Shown piece by piece: positions 1 to 9,392 of a stretch of 64,000 nt of DNA. Under the pieces are notes generated by a model. The model saw only the letters and a program-made list of their open reading frames with translations. It ran no database searches and was not told where the DNA came from. Where the stretch lies: contig NZ_JAVBHX010000001.1 of assembly GCF_030732065.1 (NCBI RefSeq), forward strand, positions 186,001 to 250,000, written 5' to 3'. The stretch is from Oceanimonas aquatica. Lineage in GTDB: Bacteria > Pseudomonadota > Gammaproteobacteria > Enterobacterales > Aeromonadaceae. Made by a program: the position numbers and the translations under genes. Every line of letters begins with the position of its first letter. The stretch's first letter is position 1.

Positions 1-951
1 ATGACCATCGTGGATGTGAAGGGCGCAGGCGCCAAAGCCTTTCTGCAGCGTATGCTGGCCAACGACATCGGCCGGGTCACCCAGCCGGGCAAGGCCATCT
101 ACAGCGGCATGCTCAACGAGCAGGGCGGGGTCATTGACGATCTCATCACCTATTACTTTGCCGAAGACGACTACCGCATGATCGTCAACTCCGCCACCCG
201 CGACAAGGATCTGGCCTGGATGGCAAAGCAGTCAGACGGCTTTGACGTCACCCTCACCGAGCGGCCTGAGCTGGCCATGATCGCGGTGCAGGGCCCCAAC
301 GCCAAATCCAAAGCCGCCACCGTATTCAGTGCCGAGCAGAACGCCGCCGTGGAAGGCATGAAGCCCTTCTTTGGCGTGCAGTCCGGAGACCTCTTTATTG
401 CCACCACCGGCTACACCGGTGAAGACGGCTACGAAATTGTGGTGCCCGCCGAGCAGGCCGGCGCCTTGTGGAATGCCCTGAAGGATGCCGGTGTGCGCCC
501 CTGTGGCCTGGGTGCCCGCGACACCCTGCGCCTGGAAGCCGGCATGAACCTCTACAGTCAGGACATGGACGAAACCGTGTCTCCCCTGGCCGCCAACATG
601 GCCTGGACCATTGCCTGGGAGCCGGCCGACCGTGATTTTATCGGCCGTGCCGCCCTTGAAGCCCAGCGCGAAGCCGGCAACCAGCCCAAGCAGGTGGGCC
701 TGGTGATGAAGGCAAAGGGCGTGCTGCGTGCCGGCACCCCGGTGCGCTTTACCGATGCAGACGGTAACGAGCAGCAGGGTGTGATCACATCCGGCACCTT
801 CTCGCCTACACTGGGTTTCAGCGTTGCGCTGGCGCGGGTTCCGCGCTCCATTGGCGACAACGCGGAAGTGGAACTGCGCAAAAAATGGATGCCGGTGTCC
901 GTGGTAAAACCGACTTTTGTACGTTTCGGCAAAGCGGTCGCCGAGTTTTAA
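1..951 (+). CDS. gcvT: Aminomethyltransferase (glycine cleavage T protein), 5' truncated by window edge
   Basis: T protein takes the aminomethyl group from lipoylated H protein, releases ammonia and transfers the one-carbon unit to tetrahydrofolate. The visible 316 residues begin at an internal Met corresponding to the family motif DVSHMTIVD, so about 50 N-terminal residues lie outside the window; GcvT is normally about 365 aa. Recognisable stretches include GYTGEDGYE and [14 protein letters not shown]. It is followed by gcvH after a 19-nt gap, then gcvP, the usual gcvTHP operon order. Promoter and any glycine riboswitch would be upstream and cannot be seen. Confidence 0.97.
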   Translation: MTIVDVKGAGAKAFLQRMLANDIGRVTQPGKAIYSGMLNEQGGVIDDLITYYFAEDDYRMIVNSATRDKDLAWMAKQSDGFDVTLTERPELAMIAVQGPNAKSKAATVFSAEQNAAVEGMKPFFGVQSGDLFIATTGYTGEDGYEIVVPAEQAGALWNALKDAGVRPCGLGARDTLRLEAGMNLYSQDMDETVSPLAANMAWTIAWEPADRDFIGRAALEAQREAGNQPKQVGLVMKAKGVLRAGTPVRFTDADGNEQQGVITSGTFSPTLGFSVALARVPRSIGDNAEVELRKKWMPVSVVKPTFVRFGKAVAEF

Positions 952-970
952 GAACCAAGAGGAACAACTG

Positions 971-1360
971 ATGAGCAATATCCCCAGTGAACTGAAGTAT
1001 GCCCGCTCGCACGAATGGGTACGGGTTGAAGAAAACGGTGAAGCGGTGATCGGCATTACCGAACATGCGCAGGATCTGTTGGGTGATATGGTATTTGTTG
1101 AGCTGCCCGAAGTGGGACGCACTGTGGACGCCAGCGAAGACTGCGCCGTGGCCGAGTCTGTCAAGGCGGCTTCCGATATCTACGCTCCGGTGAGCGGTGA
1201 AATCATTGCCGTGAACGAGGCGCTGGAAGACAGCCCGGAGCTGGTAAACTCCGACCCCTTTGGTGACGGCTGGCTGTTCCGCATCAAACTGGCAGACGAG
1301 TCCGAGCTGGACGAACTGCTGGACGCCGAAGGCTACGAAAACAGCATCGACGAAGACTAA
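971..1360 (+). CDS. gcvH: Glycine cleavage system H protein
   Basis: This 129-aa lipoyl carrier shuttles the aminomethyl intermediate between P, T and L proteins. The start is the ATG giving [16 protein letters not shown], with the purine-rich AAGAGGAAC just upstream; the open frame extends further 5' but overlaps gcvT without a better start. The lipoylation site is Lys65 in [10 protein letters not shown], matching the family position (Lys64 in E. coli). Length is typical. Confidence 0.97.
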   Translation: MSNIPSELKYARSHEWVRVEENGEAVIGITEHAQDLLGDMVFVELPEVGRTVDASEDCAVAESVKAASDIYAPVSGEIIAVNEALEDSPELVNSDPFGDGWLFRIKLADESELDELLDAEGYENSIDED

Positions 1361-1366
1361 GTTCGC

Positions 1367-1390
1367 CAAAGCCCCCGCATGGGGGCTTTG
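1367..1390 (+). terminator. Hairpin after gcvH (weak terminator or processing site)
   Basis: A 10-bp perfect stem CAAAGCCCCC / GGGGGCTTTG around a GCAT loop lies 6 nt after the gcvH stop. Only a short T run follows, so it may attenuate rather than end transcription into gcvP. Two smaller hairpins (1412-1427 and 1495-1507) lie in the same 170-nt gcvH-gcvP gap. I see no glycine riboswitch motif there. Confidence 0.5.
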
Positions 1391-1530
1391 TTGATGTTGC
1401 CTTTCAAAGCGAGCAGCCATAGCTGCTGACGTGCCATTTCAATGTCAGACTTTTGCCGGCAAGTACCCCCCGAACCGCCGGTCGTCTGTCTACCCTCGGG
1501 CACCGAGCCCGAAGAAGGAAGTAAGGAAAA

Positions 1531-4413
1531 ATGACCCAGTCTTTGTTTGAACTTGAGCAGAATAACGCCTTCATCGGCCGTCATATTGGTCCTTCCGAGC
1601 AGGAAGTAGCCGAGATGCTGGCGGTGGTGGGCGCCGACAGCCTGGACGATTTGATTAAGCAGACAGTGCCGGCGAGCATTCTCAACGATCAGCCCCTTGG
1701 CATTGGCGCGCCGCGCACCGAGCAGGAAGCCCTCAGCTACCTGAAGTCGCTGGCCGACCAGAACAAGGTGTTCAAGAGCTATATCGGCATGGGCTATCAC
1801 GATACCCATGTGCCTCTGGTTATTCAGCGCAACGTGCTGGAAAACCCGGGCTGGTATACCGCTTATACCCCGTATCAGCCGGAGATCGCTCAGGGCCGCC
1901 TTGAAGCCCTGCTCAACTTCCAGCAAATGACCCAGGATCTGACCGGCCTGCCGCTGGCCAGCGCCTCGCTGCTGGACGAAGCCACCGCCGCCGCCGAGGC
2001 CATGGCCCTGGCCCGCCGGGTCAGCAAGAACAAGAAAGCCAACATCTTCTTTATTGCCGACGACGTGCACCCCCAGACCATTGACGTGGTACGCGAGCGC
2101 GCCGAGCACTATGGCTTTGAGATTGTCGTTGCCGCCGCCGAAGCGGTGGTGGAGCACGACGTCTTTGGCGCCCTGTTTCAGTACCCGTCCACCACCGGCC
2201 AGATCCGTGACCTTCAGGCGCTGATCGCCCGGGTACAAAGTGGCAAGGGCATTGCCTGTGTGGCCGCCGACATTCTCTCGCTGGTGCTGCTCAAGGCACC
2301 GGGCGAGCTGGGTGCCGACGTGGTACTGGGCAACGCCCAGCGCTTTGGTGTGCCCATGGGCTATGGTGGCCCTCACGCTGCCTTCTTTGCCACCCGCGAC
2401 GCCCACAAGCGCTCACTGCCGGGCCGCATCATCGGTGTATCAAAAGACACCCGTGGCAAGCCGGCTCTGCGCATGGCGATGCAAACCCGCGAGCAGCACA
2501 TTCGCCGCGAAAAGGCCAACTCCAACATCTGTACCGCTCAGGTGCTGCTGGCCAACATGTCCAGCTTCTACGCCGTCTATCACGGTCCGGAAGGCCTGAA
2601 GCGCATAGCCGACCGGGTACACCGCCTGACCGACATTCTGGCCCTGGGTCTCAAGAGCAAGGGCGTGCAGCTCAAGCACGACACCTGGTTTGATACCCTC
2701 ACCATTGAGACCGCCGACAAGGACGCCATCATTGCCCGCGCCGAGAGCAAGGGCGTGAACCTGCGCTCCGATCTGGCCGGTGCTCTTGGGGTGTCGCTGT
2801 CCGAAACCACCACCCGGGGTGACGTGGCCGAACTGTTCGACATTTTCCTGGGCGACGACCATGGCCTGACCGTGGACGCACTGGATGCCAAGGCCGCCGC
2901 CGGCACCGGCTCCATTCCCGCCGCATTGCTGCGCGACAGCGCCATTCTCAGCCATGAGGTGTTCAACAGCTATCACTCGGAAACCGAGATGCTGCGCTAC
3001 ATCCACAAGCTGGAAATGAAGGATCTGGCCCTGAACTACGGCATGATCTCGCTTGGCTCCTGCACCATGAAGCTGAACGCCACCGCCGAAATGGTGCCGG
3101 TAAGCTGGCCCGAGTTTGCGCAAATTCACCCCTTTGCTCCGCTGAGCCAGACTCAAGGCTACCAGCAGATGATTGGCGAGCTTGAAGACTGGCTGGTGAA
3201 GGTGACCGGTTACGACGCCGTGTGCATGCAGCCCAACTCCGGTGCTCAGGGTGAATACGCCGGCCTGCTGGCCATCAAGAAATACCACGAGTCCCGGGGT
3301 GAGGGTCACCGCAACATCTGTCTGATCCCGAGCTCCGCCCACGGCACCAACCCGGCTTCGGCCCAGATGGCCAACATGAAGGTCGTGGTGGTGGCCTGCG
3401 ACAAGCAGGGTAACATCGACATGGCCGACCTCAAGGCCAAGGCCGAGGAAGCAGGCGAGAACCTGTCGTGCATCATGGCGACCTATCCGTCCACCCACGG
3501 CGTGTATGAAGAGAACATTCGCGAAGTGTGCGAGATCGTGCACAGCTTTGGCGGCCAGGTTTACATGGACGGTGCCAACATGAACGCTCAGGTGGGCATT
3601 ACCTCACCGGGCTTTATCGGCTCCGACGTGTCGCACCTCAACCTGCACAAGACCTTTGCCATTCCTCACGGTGGTGGTGGCCCGGGCATGGGCCCCATTG
3701 GCATCAAAGCGCACCTGGCGCCCTTCGTGGCCGGCCACGCCGTGGTGAAAACCGACAAGGAAAGCCGCAATAACGGCGCCGTGGCAGCCGCTCCGTTCGG
3801 CTCTGCCAGTATTCTGCCGATCAGCTGGATGTACATCGCCATGCTGGGTGATGAAGGTCTGAAGCGCTCCACGCAGCTGGCCATTCTCAATGCCAACTAC
3901 CTGATGCGCAGCCTGGCCGAGGATTACCCCATCCTCTACACCGGTCGTAACGACCGCGTGGCCCACGAGTGCATTGTGGACATTCGTCCGGTCAAGGAAA
4001 CCAGCGGTATCAGCGAAATGGACGTGGCCAAGCGTCTGAACGACTTTGGCTTCCACGCCCCGACCATGAGCTTCCCGGTAGCGGGTACCCTGATGATTGA
4101 GCCGACCGAATCCGAGTCCAAGGCCGAGATCGACCGCTTCATTTCTGCCATGAAGCAGATCCGTGCCGAAATGCGCAAGGTGGAAAGCGGCGAGTGGACC
4201 CTGGAAGACAACCCCCTGGTACACGCCCCGCACACCCAGGACGACATCATGGATGCCGAGTGGAACCGCGCTTACAGCCGCGAGCTGGCGGTGTTCCCGT
4301 CGGAAGACGTGCGCCGCAGCAAGTTCTGGCCCACCGTTAACCGCATCGACGATGTCTATGGCGACCGCAACCTGTTCTGCAGCTGCCTGCCCACCGAAGC
4401 CTACGGTGAGTGA
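1531..4413 (+). CDS. gcvP: Glycine dehydrogenase (decarboxylating), P protein
   Basis: This 960-aa PLP enzyme decarboxylates glycine and loads the aminomethyl group onto H protein. The start ATG follows a purine-rich AAGGAAGTAAGG. N-terminal [12 protein letters not shown] and [11 protein letters not shown] are typical of the family; the PLP lysine is Lys707 in NLHKTF, followed by a glycine-rich loop and GPMGP-like turn. Length matches the single-chain gammaproteobacterial form (about 957 aa). The coding region is intact, but a Tn7-like element has inserted 5 nt after its stop, so the 3' end of this gene is the probable recognition site of the element's TnsD. Confidence 0.98.
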   Translation: MTQSLFELEQNNAFIGRHIGPSEQEVAEMLAVVGADSLDDLIKQTVPASILNDQPLGIGAPRTEQEALSYLKSLADQNKVFKSYIGMGYHDTHVPLVIQRNVLENPGWYTAYTPYQPEIAQGRLEALLNFQQMTQDLTGLPLASASLLDEATAAAEAMALARRVSKNKKANIFFIADDVHPQTIDVVRERAEHYGFEIVVAAAEAVVEHDVFGALFQYPSTTGQIRDLQALIARVQSGKGIACVAADILSLVLLKAPGELGADVVLGNAQRFGVPMGYGGPHAAFFATRDAHKRSLPGRIIGVSKDTRGKPALRMAMQTREQHIRREKANSNICTAQVLLANMSSFYAVYHGPEGLKRIADRVHRLTDILALGLKSKGVQLKHDTWFDTLTIETADKDAIIARAESKGVNLRSDLAGALGVSLSETTTRGDVAELFDIFLGDDHGLTVDALDAKAAAGTGSIPAALLRDSAILSHEVFNSYHSETEMLRYIHKLEMKDLALNYGMISLGSCTMKLNATAEMVPVSWPEFAQIHPFAPLSQTQGYQQMIGELEDWLVKVTGYDAVCMQPNSGAQGEYAGLLAIKKYHESRGEGHRNICLIPSSAHGTNPASAQMANMKVVVVACDKQGNIDMADLKAKAEEAGENLSCIMATYPSTHGVYEENIREVCEIVHSFGGQVYMDGANMNAQVGITSPGFIGSDVSHLNLHKTFAIPHGGGGPGMGPIGIKAHLAPFVAGHAVVKTDKESRNNGAVAAAPFGSASILPISWMYIAMLGDEGLKRSTQLAILNANYLMRSLAEDYPILYTGRNDRVAHECIVDIRPVKETSGISEMDVAKRLNDFGFHAPTMSFPVAGTLMIEPTESESKAEIDRFISAMKQIRAEMRKVESGEWTLEDNPLVHAPHTQDDIMDAEWNRAYSRELAVFPSEDVRRSKFWPTVNRIDDVYGDRNLFCSCLPTEAYGE

Positions 4414-4418
4414 TCTGT

Positions 4419-4423
4419 AGCTG
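4419..4423. repeat. Target site duplication AGCTG, gcvP side
   Basis: AGCTG directly abuts the first base of the left terminal repeat and is repeated exactly at 19498-19502 beyond the other end. A 5-bp duplication is the hallmark of Tn7-family insertion. Confidence 0.92.
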
Positions 4424-4449
4424 TGATCACGACCATTTAAGTTGGAAAC
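4424..4449 (+). repeat. Terminal inverted repeat, gcvP-proximal end
   Basis: These 26 bases are the exact reverse complement of 19472-19497. The inner part contains the first TnsB-type repeat. Confidence 0.93.
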
Positions 4450-4489
4450 CGTGACAATCAAGTTGGAAACCGACAATTAAGTTGGAAAC
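4439..4489 (+). promoter_or_regulatory. Three closely spaced TnsB-type binding repeats
   Basis: AAGTTGGAAAC occurs at 4439-4449, 4460-4470 and 4479-4489, spaced 21 and 19 nt. Dense packing resembles the right end of Tn7, which is the end that lies next to the attachment gene. Binding by TnsB is inferred from position and repetition. Confidence 0.8.
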
Positions 4490-4492
4490 TAA

Positions 4493-4521
4493 AAGGCCTT
4501 GCATCGAGCAAGGCCTTTTTT
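4493..4521 (+). terminator. Strong terminator just inside the transposon end
   Basis: A 10-bp perfect stem AAGGCCTTGC / GCAAGGCCTT with loop ATCGA is followed by a run of Ts. It starts four bases after the last TnsB repeat. It would end gcvP transcripts reading into the element, replacing the native terminator displaced to 19525. Confidence 0.85.
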
Positions 4522-4705
4522 ATATATCAGAGTTGTATTTTAAATACTCATATAGCACCATTTATATTGGTCGATATCTCGATTTTGCATTATGACATCC
4601 AAGTAACCTGACGGTAAGTGCTCGTTATCTGCTCGACACAAGAAGGTATTAGCCAAGCGATAAGAGTCTCCACCTCGATATGAGCTCACGTTAACCGAAG
4701 ACAAA

Positions 4706-4731
4706 AGCCGAACTACAACGGCTGGTTTTTT
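4706..4731 (+). terminator. Short hairpin with T run upstream of the recQ-like gene
   Basis: The stem AGCCG / CGGCT with an 8-nt loop is followed by GGTTTTTTA, 40 nt before the helicase start. It may be a second barrier to read-through or an attenuator for the cargo operon. The surrounding 4522-4770 interval holds no convincing gene; a 68-codon minus-strand frame with a TTG start is noted among the rejected items. Confidence 0.4.
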
Positions 4732-4770
4732 AGTTGATACTGACAAAGACTCATAAAAAAGGATAAAAAT

Positions 4771-6867
4771 ATGAATAGGCAGGAAGCTGAAGGTCTCTTG
4801 AAAAAAGCATTGCAGAACCCGTCCGCCGAGTTTCGTGATGGCCAGTGGGAAGCGATCGATGCACTTGTCAATCAGCGAAGAAAATTGCTGGTCGTCCAGC
4901 GAACCGGCTGGGGAAAGAGTTCGGTATACTTTATAGCCACCCGGCTGATGCGTGATCAGGGTTATGGTCTCACGATCATTGTCTCTCCGTTACTGGCTTT
5001 AATGCGCAACCAGATTGAGGCTGCGAAAAGGTTGGGTATCCGCGCTATTACCATCAACTCTACCAACAATGATCAAAGTGCATCACTGATCCAACAAGTA
5101 CACACCAACCAGGTTGATTGTTTGCTGATATCACCGGAAAAGCTTGCTAATGAAGGTTTTGTTGAGCAAGCACTACAACCCATTCTGCATCATGTCGGCC
5201 TACTGGTAGTCGATGAAGCTCACTGTATTTCAGACTGGGGCCACGACTTTCGGCCGGACTATCGTCGTTTGCTTAATATCTTGCGGCAGATGCCGCCCAA
5301 TATGCCGGTGCTGGGAACAACTGCCACCGCTAATAACAGGGTAATAGATGATGTTGTCTCCCAGTTGGGAAATATTGAAGTGCTACGTGGTCCTTTGGTT
5401 AGAAAGAGTCTGTCACTCCAGAACATATCCCTTCCGGATCAGCAAAGTCGTCTAGCCTGGTTGTCGGACACCATACCGACTCTGCAAGGTGCCGGTATTA
5501 TCTATGTACTGACCAAGCGAGACGCTGAACAGGTCAGGAACTGGCTGGTCAATCAAGGCATTGATACGCAGGCCTATTACAGCGGTATTGAACACCCCGA
5601 GTTTAAAAATACAGACCAATATCGCGAACACCTTGAGGAGTTGCTGCTTAACAACCGCCTTAAAGTCCTTGTGGCAACCTCGGCGCTGGGAATGGGCTAT
5701 GACAAACCAGATTTGACTTTTGTCATCCACTACCAGGCACCGAGCTCTATTGTTGCGTACTACCAGCAGGTAGGTCGTGCGGGTCGTGGTATCAGTGAGT
5801 CTTTCGGCATTCTGCTTTCGGGAAAAGAAGACGAGCGAATTCATGAGTTCTTCCGCCGTTCTGCTTTCCCCAGCGAAGAGCAGATTAACCAATTACTCTC
5901 AGTGCTAGATCACTCTGATGGCCTATCAGTATCCAGGCTGGAAGAAAGGTTGAATATGCGCAAGGGGCAAATCGAGAAAATACTCAAGTTCCTCAGTGTT
6001 GAAAATCCGGCACCTATCTACAAGGATGGCAGCACATGGGTGAGAACACCGGTTGCTTACCATCTTGATCATGAGAAAATTGCCCGGCTGACAGGATTGC
6101 GGGAGTTGGAGTGGCAGGAAATACAGGATTATGCGGCTACGCGAGACTGCTTGATGGAATACCTTCGTCATTCACTGGATGATCCGGGGGCTCAACCCTG
6201 CGGTAAGTGCGCTAACTGTTTGGGAGAGAATATTTTCGACACACAGGTTGCTCGCAGTACCGCCATCGCAGCCGCACAGTTTATTCGCCACTCGGAAATG
6301 GTGTTCAAACCTAAGATCCAAGTGGCTGCCAATGCATTTCCACAGTATAGGTTGCGAGGTAATCTTCCACCTACACTCCGAGCGTCAGAAGGCAGAATTC
6401 TCAGTCGCTGGGCCGATGCCGGCTGGGGTGCCTTGGTCGAACAGGATAAGCATGCTAACTACTTCCGTGATGAGCTGGTCGATGCTGTGGTGGAGATGAT
6501 CACACAGCGTTGGCAACCTATGCCACAACCACAGTGGGTGACCTGTGTACCTTCATTGAAGCACCCGGAGTTGGTACCGAGTTTTGCAGCACGACTGGCT
6601 GCAAAGCTGGGGCTACCGTTCTTCCCTGTGATCTACAAGGTTCGGCAGAACGAGCCGCAAAAACTACAAAACAACCGTTACCATCAGTGCAGCAACCTTG
6701 ATGGGGTATTTTCTATCAATAATGGCATACCTAATGCCCCCGTCCTTCTGGTCGATGATATTATCGACTCCGGCTGGACTGTGACGATTCTGGCAGCACT
6801 ACTCAAGAGACAAGGCTGTGGCAATGTGTATCCCATGGCTTTGGCCTCATCTGCTACAGGGGACTGA
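4771..6867 (+). CDS. RecQ-family DNA helicase fused to a C-terminal ComF-like phosphoribosyltransferase domain
   Basis: This is a 698-aa two-part protein. Residues 1-370 form a superfamily 2 helicase core: Walker A RTGWGKS (Lys49), DEAHCISDWGHDFRPDY (Asp148), TTATAN, and QQVGRAGR. Residues 460-483 form the RecQ zinc site with exact spacing C460-x16-C477-x2-C480-x2-C483. In place of HRDC, the last 120 residues resemble ComF-type phosphoribosyltransferases: a QNEPQKLQNNRYHQ stretch, NLDGVF, and the PRPP loop VLLVDDIIDSGWT (Asp662, Asp663). The ATG follows AAAAAAGGAT. The next gene begins 3 nt downstream, so the two are co-transcribed. It probably unwinds or processes DNA in a cargo defence or DNA-processing pathway; the substrate of the transferase domain is unknown. 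Confidence 0.9.
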   Translation: MNRQEAEGLLKKALQNPSAEFRDGQWEAIDALVNQRRKLLVVQRTGWGKSSVYFIATRLMRDQGYGLTIIVSPLLALMRNQIEAAKRLGIRAITINSTNNDQSASLIQQVHTNQVDCLLISPEKLANEGFVEQALQPILHHVGLLVVDEAHCISDWGHDFRPDYRRLLNILRQMPPNMPVLGTTATANNRVIDDVVSQLGNIEVLRGPLVRKSLSLQNISLPDQQSRLAWLSDTIPTLQGAGIIYVLTKRDAEQVRNWLVNQGIDTQAYYSGIEHPEFKNTDQYREHLEELLLNNRLKVLVATSALGMGYDKPDLTFVIHYQAPSSIVAYYQQVGRAGRGISESFGILLSGKEDERIHEFFRRSAFPSEEQINQLLSVLDHSDGLSVSRLEERLNMRKGQIEKILKFLSVENPAPIYKDGSTWVRTPVAYHLDHEKIARLTGLRELEWQEIQDYAATRDCLMEYLRHSLDDPGAQPCGKCANCLGENIFDTQVARSTAIAAAQFIRHSEMVFKPKIQVAANAFPQYRLRGNLPPTLRASEGRILSRWADAGWGALVEQDKHANYFRDELVDAVVEMITQRWQPMPQPQWVTCVPSLKHPELVPSFAARLAAKLGLPFFPVIYKVRQNEPQKLQNNRYHQCSNLDGVFSINNGIPNAPVLLVDDIIDSGWTVTILAALLKRQGCGNVYPMALASSATGD

Positions 6868-6870
6868 TTA

Positions 6871-8229
6871 ATGCTCTCGAAAACCCAGGCGATTCTTTTA
6901 TTGACCGCCTATTTTTCCAAAGCGGCAGGCTTGGAAGCCAAGCCGCTCTCTAACAAGGAGTGGGGGAAATTTGCGTTCTGGCTAAAGAGTCAAGGGCTGT
7001 CTCCCGAGGATCTTCTTGAAGGGGATATCAGTCAGCTGCTTGCAAGCTGGTCAGACAGCGTGATCACAATCGACCGTATCCGCACATTGCTTAATCGAGG
7101 CGCTGCGCTGGCAATAGCCATGGAAAAGTGGACACGAGCAGGCCTCTGGGTACTGACGCGCTCCGATGTGGATTATCCAAAGCGCCTCAAGGCTCTGCTT
7201 GGCAACAATGCACCTCCGGTATTTTTCGGTTGTGGTAATCGTAATCTACTGGAGAGGGGCGGGATTGCGGTGGTCGGATCACGTAACACTTCTGATGCCG
7301 ATCTGAAGTACAGCTATCAGCTGGGCGTAAAAGCTGCTAGTGAAGGTCGCTCGATTGTATCGGGGGGAGCCAAAGGGATAGATGAAAACGCCATGCTGGG
7401 CGCACTTGAAACCAAAGGTACTGCTATAGGTATTTTGGCCAATGACCTGTTGCGAGCATCAACCTCCGCCAAATATCGTAAATACTTGATGAACAAAAAT
7501 TTGGCTCTGCTCTCGCCCTTTTATCCCGAGGCAGGCTTCCATGCCGGTAACGCCATGCAACGTAACAGATATATCTACTGCCTGTCGGATGCAGCAATTG
7601 CCGTACATTCGGGTACTAAAGGTGGCACCTGGACGGGGGTAAGAGAGAACATCCGGCATGCTTGGGTACCCATGTGGATCAAACCCACCGATAACCAAGA
7701 GGCTGGCAATGCAGCACTGGTGCAGCAAGGTGCTCACTGGTTGCCGGAAGAGATAATTGCCATCGACTTCAATCGACTGATTCATTCGCCTGCCGAGACT
7801 GTCGATACAAGTATGGATCTGCTCAGTCAGCTGCAATCTGCACCTGAAGCTGCACCTGAAATAGATATCGGTATTCAGGCTGCTAAAGAGATCAGTCTTG
7901 ACGTTATCAATCAAGAGTCCGCACAGGCCCAGCTAGAAGATCCTTCTGAGTCATCAAATACAGAGACGCCGTTGCCTTCCAAATGTGACCAGCCAAGCAT
8001 CGCAGCGGATCTATCTATGTTTTCTCTATATGACCACTTTTTGCTATTACTGGCTAATGAAGCGTGCTCACCCAAAACGGTGGATGAGCTGCTGGATATC
8101 ACTCAATTGCACAAGAGCCAGTTGAACGTATGGCTCAAGAAAGCTATTGAGGATGAAAATGTTGCCAAGCTAAGTCGTCCAGTGCGCTACCAATGGGCCA
8201 ACCAGAGCGATATGTTTAAGGGTAAGTAA
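6871..8229 (+). CDS. DprA-like Rossmann-fold protein with C-terminal winged helix
   Basis: At 452 aa it has three parts. A helical N-terminal domain (about 1-125) precedes a DprA/LOG-type Rossmann core with AVVGSRN (Gly136-Arg138), SGGAKGID (from Ser164), the ssDNA-binding-type MQRNRYI (Arg231) and a late GTKGGTWTG loop replacing the usual SGTLNTA. A low-complexity Ala/Pro/Glu linker leads to a winged-helix domain (about 385-450) like that of DprA. True DprA loads RecA on incoming single strands during transformation. Here it sits between a RecQ-ComF fusion and an ankyrin protein in a mobile element, so it is a specialised paralogue, not the housekeeping gene. Its stop overlaps the next start by one base (TAATG). 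Confidence 0.88.
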   Translation: MLSKTQAILLLTAYFSKAAGLEAKPLSNKEWGKFAFWLKSQGLSPEDLLEGDISQLLASWSDSVITIDRIRTLLNRGAALAIAMEKWTRAGLWVLTRSDVDYPKRLKALLGNNAPPVFFGCGNRNLLERGGIAVVGSRNTSDADLKYSYQLGVKAASEGRSIVSGGAKGIDENAMLGALETKGTAIGILANDLLRASTSAKYRKYLMNKNLALLSPFYPEAGFHAGNAMQRNRYIYCLSDAAIAVHSGTKGGTWTGVRENIRHAWVPMWIKPTDNQEAGNAALVQQGAHWLPEEIIAIDFNRLIHSPAETVDTSMDLLSQLQSAPEAAPEIDIGIQAAKEISLDVINQESAQAQLEDPSESSNTETPLPSKCDQPSIAADLSMFSLYDHFLLLLANEACSPKTVDELLDITQLHKSQLNVWLKKAIEDENVAKLSRPVRYQWANQSDMFKGK

Positions 8230-9392
8230 TGAGTGAGTTGTACGATGCTGTGCTGGTAGGGGATCTGAATCAGGTCAAAGCTATTCTCAATGGGGTTGAA
8301 AGCAGCCAGATCGATTCTGGTGAGATGAGTGGAAAGGTCTTCAAGCTCGCTTTGGACTCCGGCTTCAAGAACATCGCCGAAATGTTGGTTTCCGATGAGC
8401 GATTCGACGCCAATGCTGATGACAGTGGCTCATTGCGACACGCTATCAGGATGGGCTATCTGGATATAGCATTATTGCTGCTGGAAAAAGGTGCTAACCC
8501 GAACTTTCGCTGTGAAGAGTCTAGTAGTGCCCTGCTGCTGGCACTTGAGTATGAGTACTATGATCTGGCAGAGAAAATGGTTGCTAGGGGAGCAGAGGTC
8601 AACATTCGTAACGCCAAGGGCTGGTCGCCACTAATCTGGGCTGCGATAAAGGGATATCGCAAGATTGTCGAGTTCCTGATCGAGCATGGCGCGGATATTC
8701 ATATTTGCAATAATGATGGCTGGAATGCGCTGACTGGCGCCTACTTTAAGCAGCGCACAGATATCGTCGAGCTGCTGCTGGATAAAGGTGCCTATTTTGG
8801 CAGGAAGTATAGTGAAGCTGCATTGCTATCTGCGTATGAACAGGGTTACTACGATGTCGTAAGACAATTGATTGAAGACGATTGTAACGTCAACATCCAG
8901 GATGCTAAAGGCAACCCCTTGCTCATCCTGGCCATCCGGCGCGGGGATAAGGATATTGCTGAGTTGCTACTGCGGCATGGTGCCGATGCCAATGGTCGAT
9001 CTGAGCATCAGAATCCGGCTTTACATGTAGCTTTGGGTGCCAACCATTATGATATTTCAACGTTACTGATCAACCAGGGTGCGTGTGTAAATATTACCAA
9101 CAATAGTAATTGGACAGCGCTGCATCAGGTTGCATTCAAAGGCAATGAAAATCTTTGTCAATTGCTGATTGAAAAAGGTGCCAATATTAACCAGACAACC
9201 GATGATGGCTGGACTCCTTTGATGCTATCAGCTCAGGAGGGACATATGGAAACGGTTGAACTATTGATTAAATTAGGGGCAGATGTAAACCTCAAGAACA
9301 AACATGGCCAACGCGCAAGACGAATCGCGTATGATAACGAGAATCATGATATCAAAGACCTCCTGATAGAGTATGGATGCATCAAGTCATGA
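8229..9392 (+). CDS. Ankyrin-repeat protein
   Basis: At 387 aa it is composed almost wholly of 11-12 ankyrin repeats, for example WSPLIWAAIKGYRKIVEFLI and WTPLMLSAQEGHMETVELL, with repeated GADxN turns. There is no signal peptide or catalytic domain, so it is a cytoplasmic binding scaffold. Ankyrin proteins in defence loci often act as sensors or regulators of a partner effector; that role is inferred. Translation is coupled on both sides, with a 1-nt overlap upstream and a 4-nt ATGA overlap downstream. Confidence 0.88.
   Translation: MSELYDAVLVGDLNQVKAILNGVESSQIDSGEMSGKVFKLALDSGFKNIAEMLVSDERFDANADDSGSLRHAIRMGYLDIALLLLEKGANPNFRCEESSSALLLALEYEYYDLAEKMVARGAEVNIRNAKGWSPLIWAAIKGYRKIVEFLIEHGADIHICNNDGWNALTGAYFKQRTDIVELLLDKGAYFGRKYSEAALLSAYEQGYYDVVRQLIEDDCNVNIQDAKGNPLLILAIRRGDKDIAELLLRHGADANGRSEHQNPALHVALGANHYDISTLLINQGACVNITNNSNWTALHQVAFKGNENLCQLLIEKGANINQTTDDGWTPLMLSAQEGHMETVELLIKLGADVNLKNKHGQRARRIAYDNENHDIKDLLIEYGCIKS

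Noticed and set aside
1361-1530. Possible glycine riboswitch between gcvH and gcvP
   Set aside because: The gap has hairpins but none of the conserved glycine aptamer sequence; such switches normally precede gcvT, outside this window.
1357-4476. Long minus-strand open frames opposite gcvP (up to 367 codons)
   Set aside because: Shadow frames caused by GC-rich codon bias opposite a clear gene; composition is Gly/His/Val-rich without domains. The same applies to long frames opposite trp, dgcA/dgcB and mmsA.
4540-4746. 68-codon minus-strand frame (TTG start) upstream of the recQ-like gene
   Set aside because: Protein-like in places, but it starts at TTG, overlaps the candidate hairpin and shows no recognisable family; kept only as a possible small gene or remnant.
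4771-8229. Assignment of the RecQ/DprA cargo to the known Shango system
   Set aside because: Shango combines a RecQ-like helicase with TerB-like and ATPase proteins, none of which are here; the ComF fusion and DprA partner do not fit.
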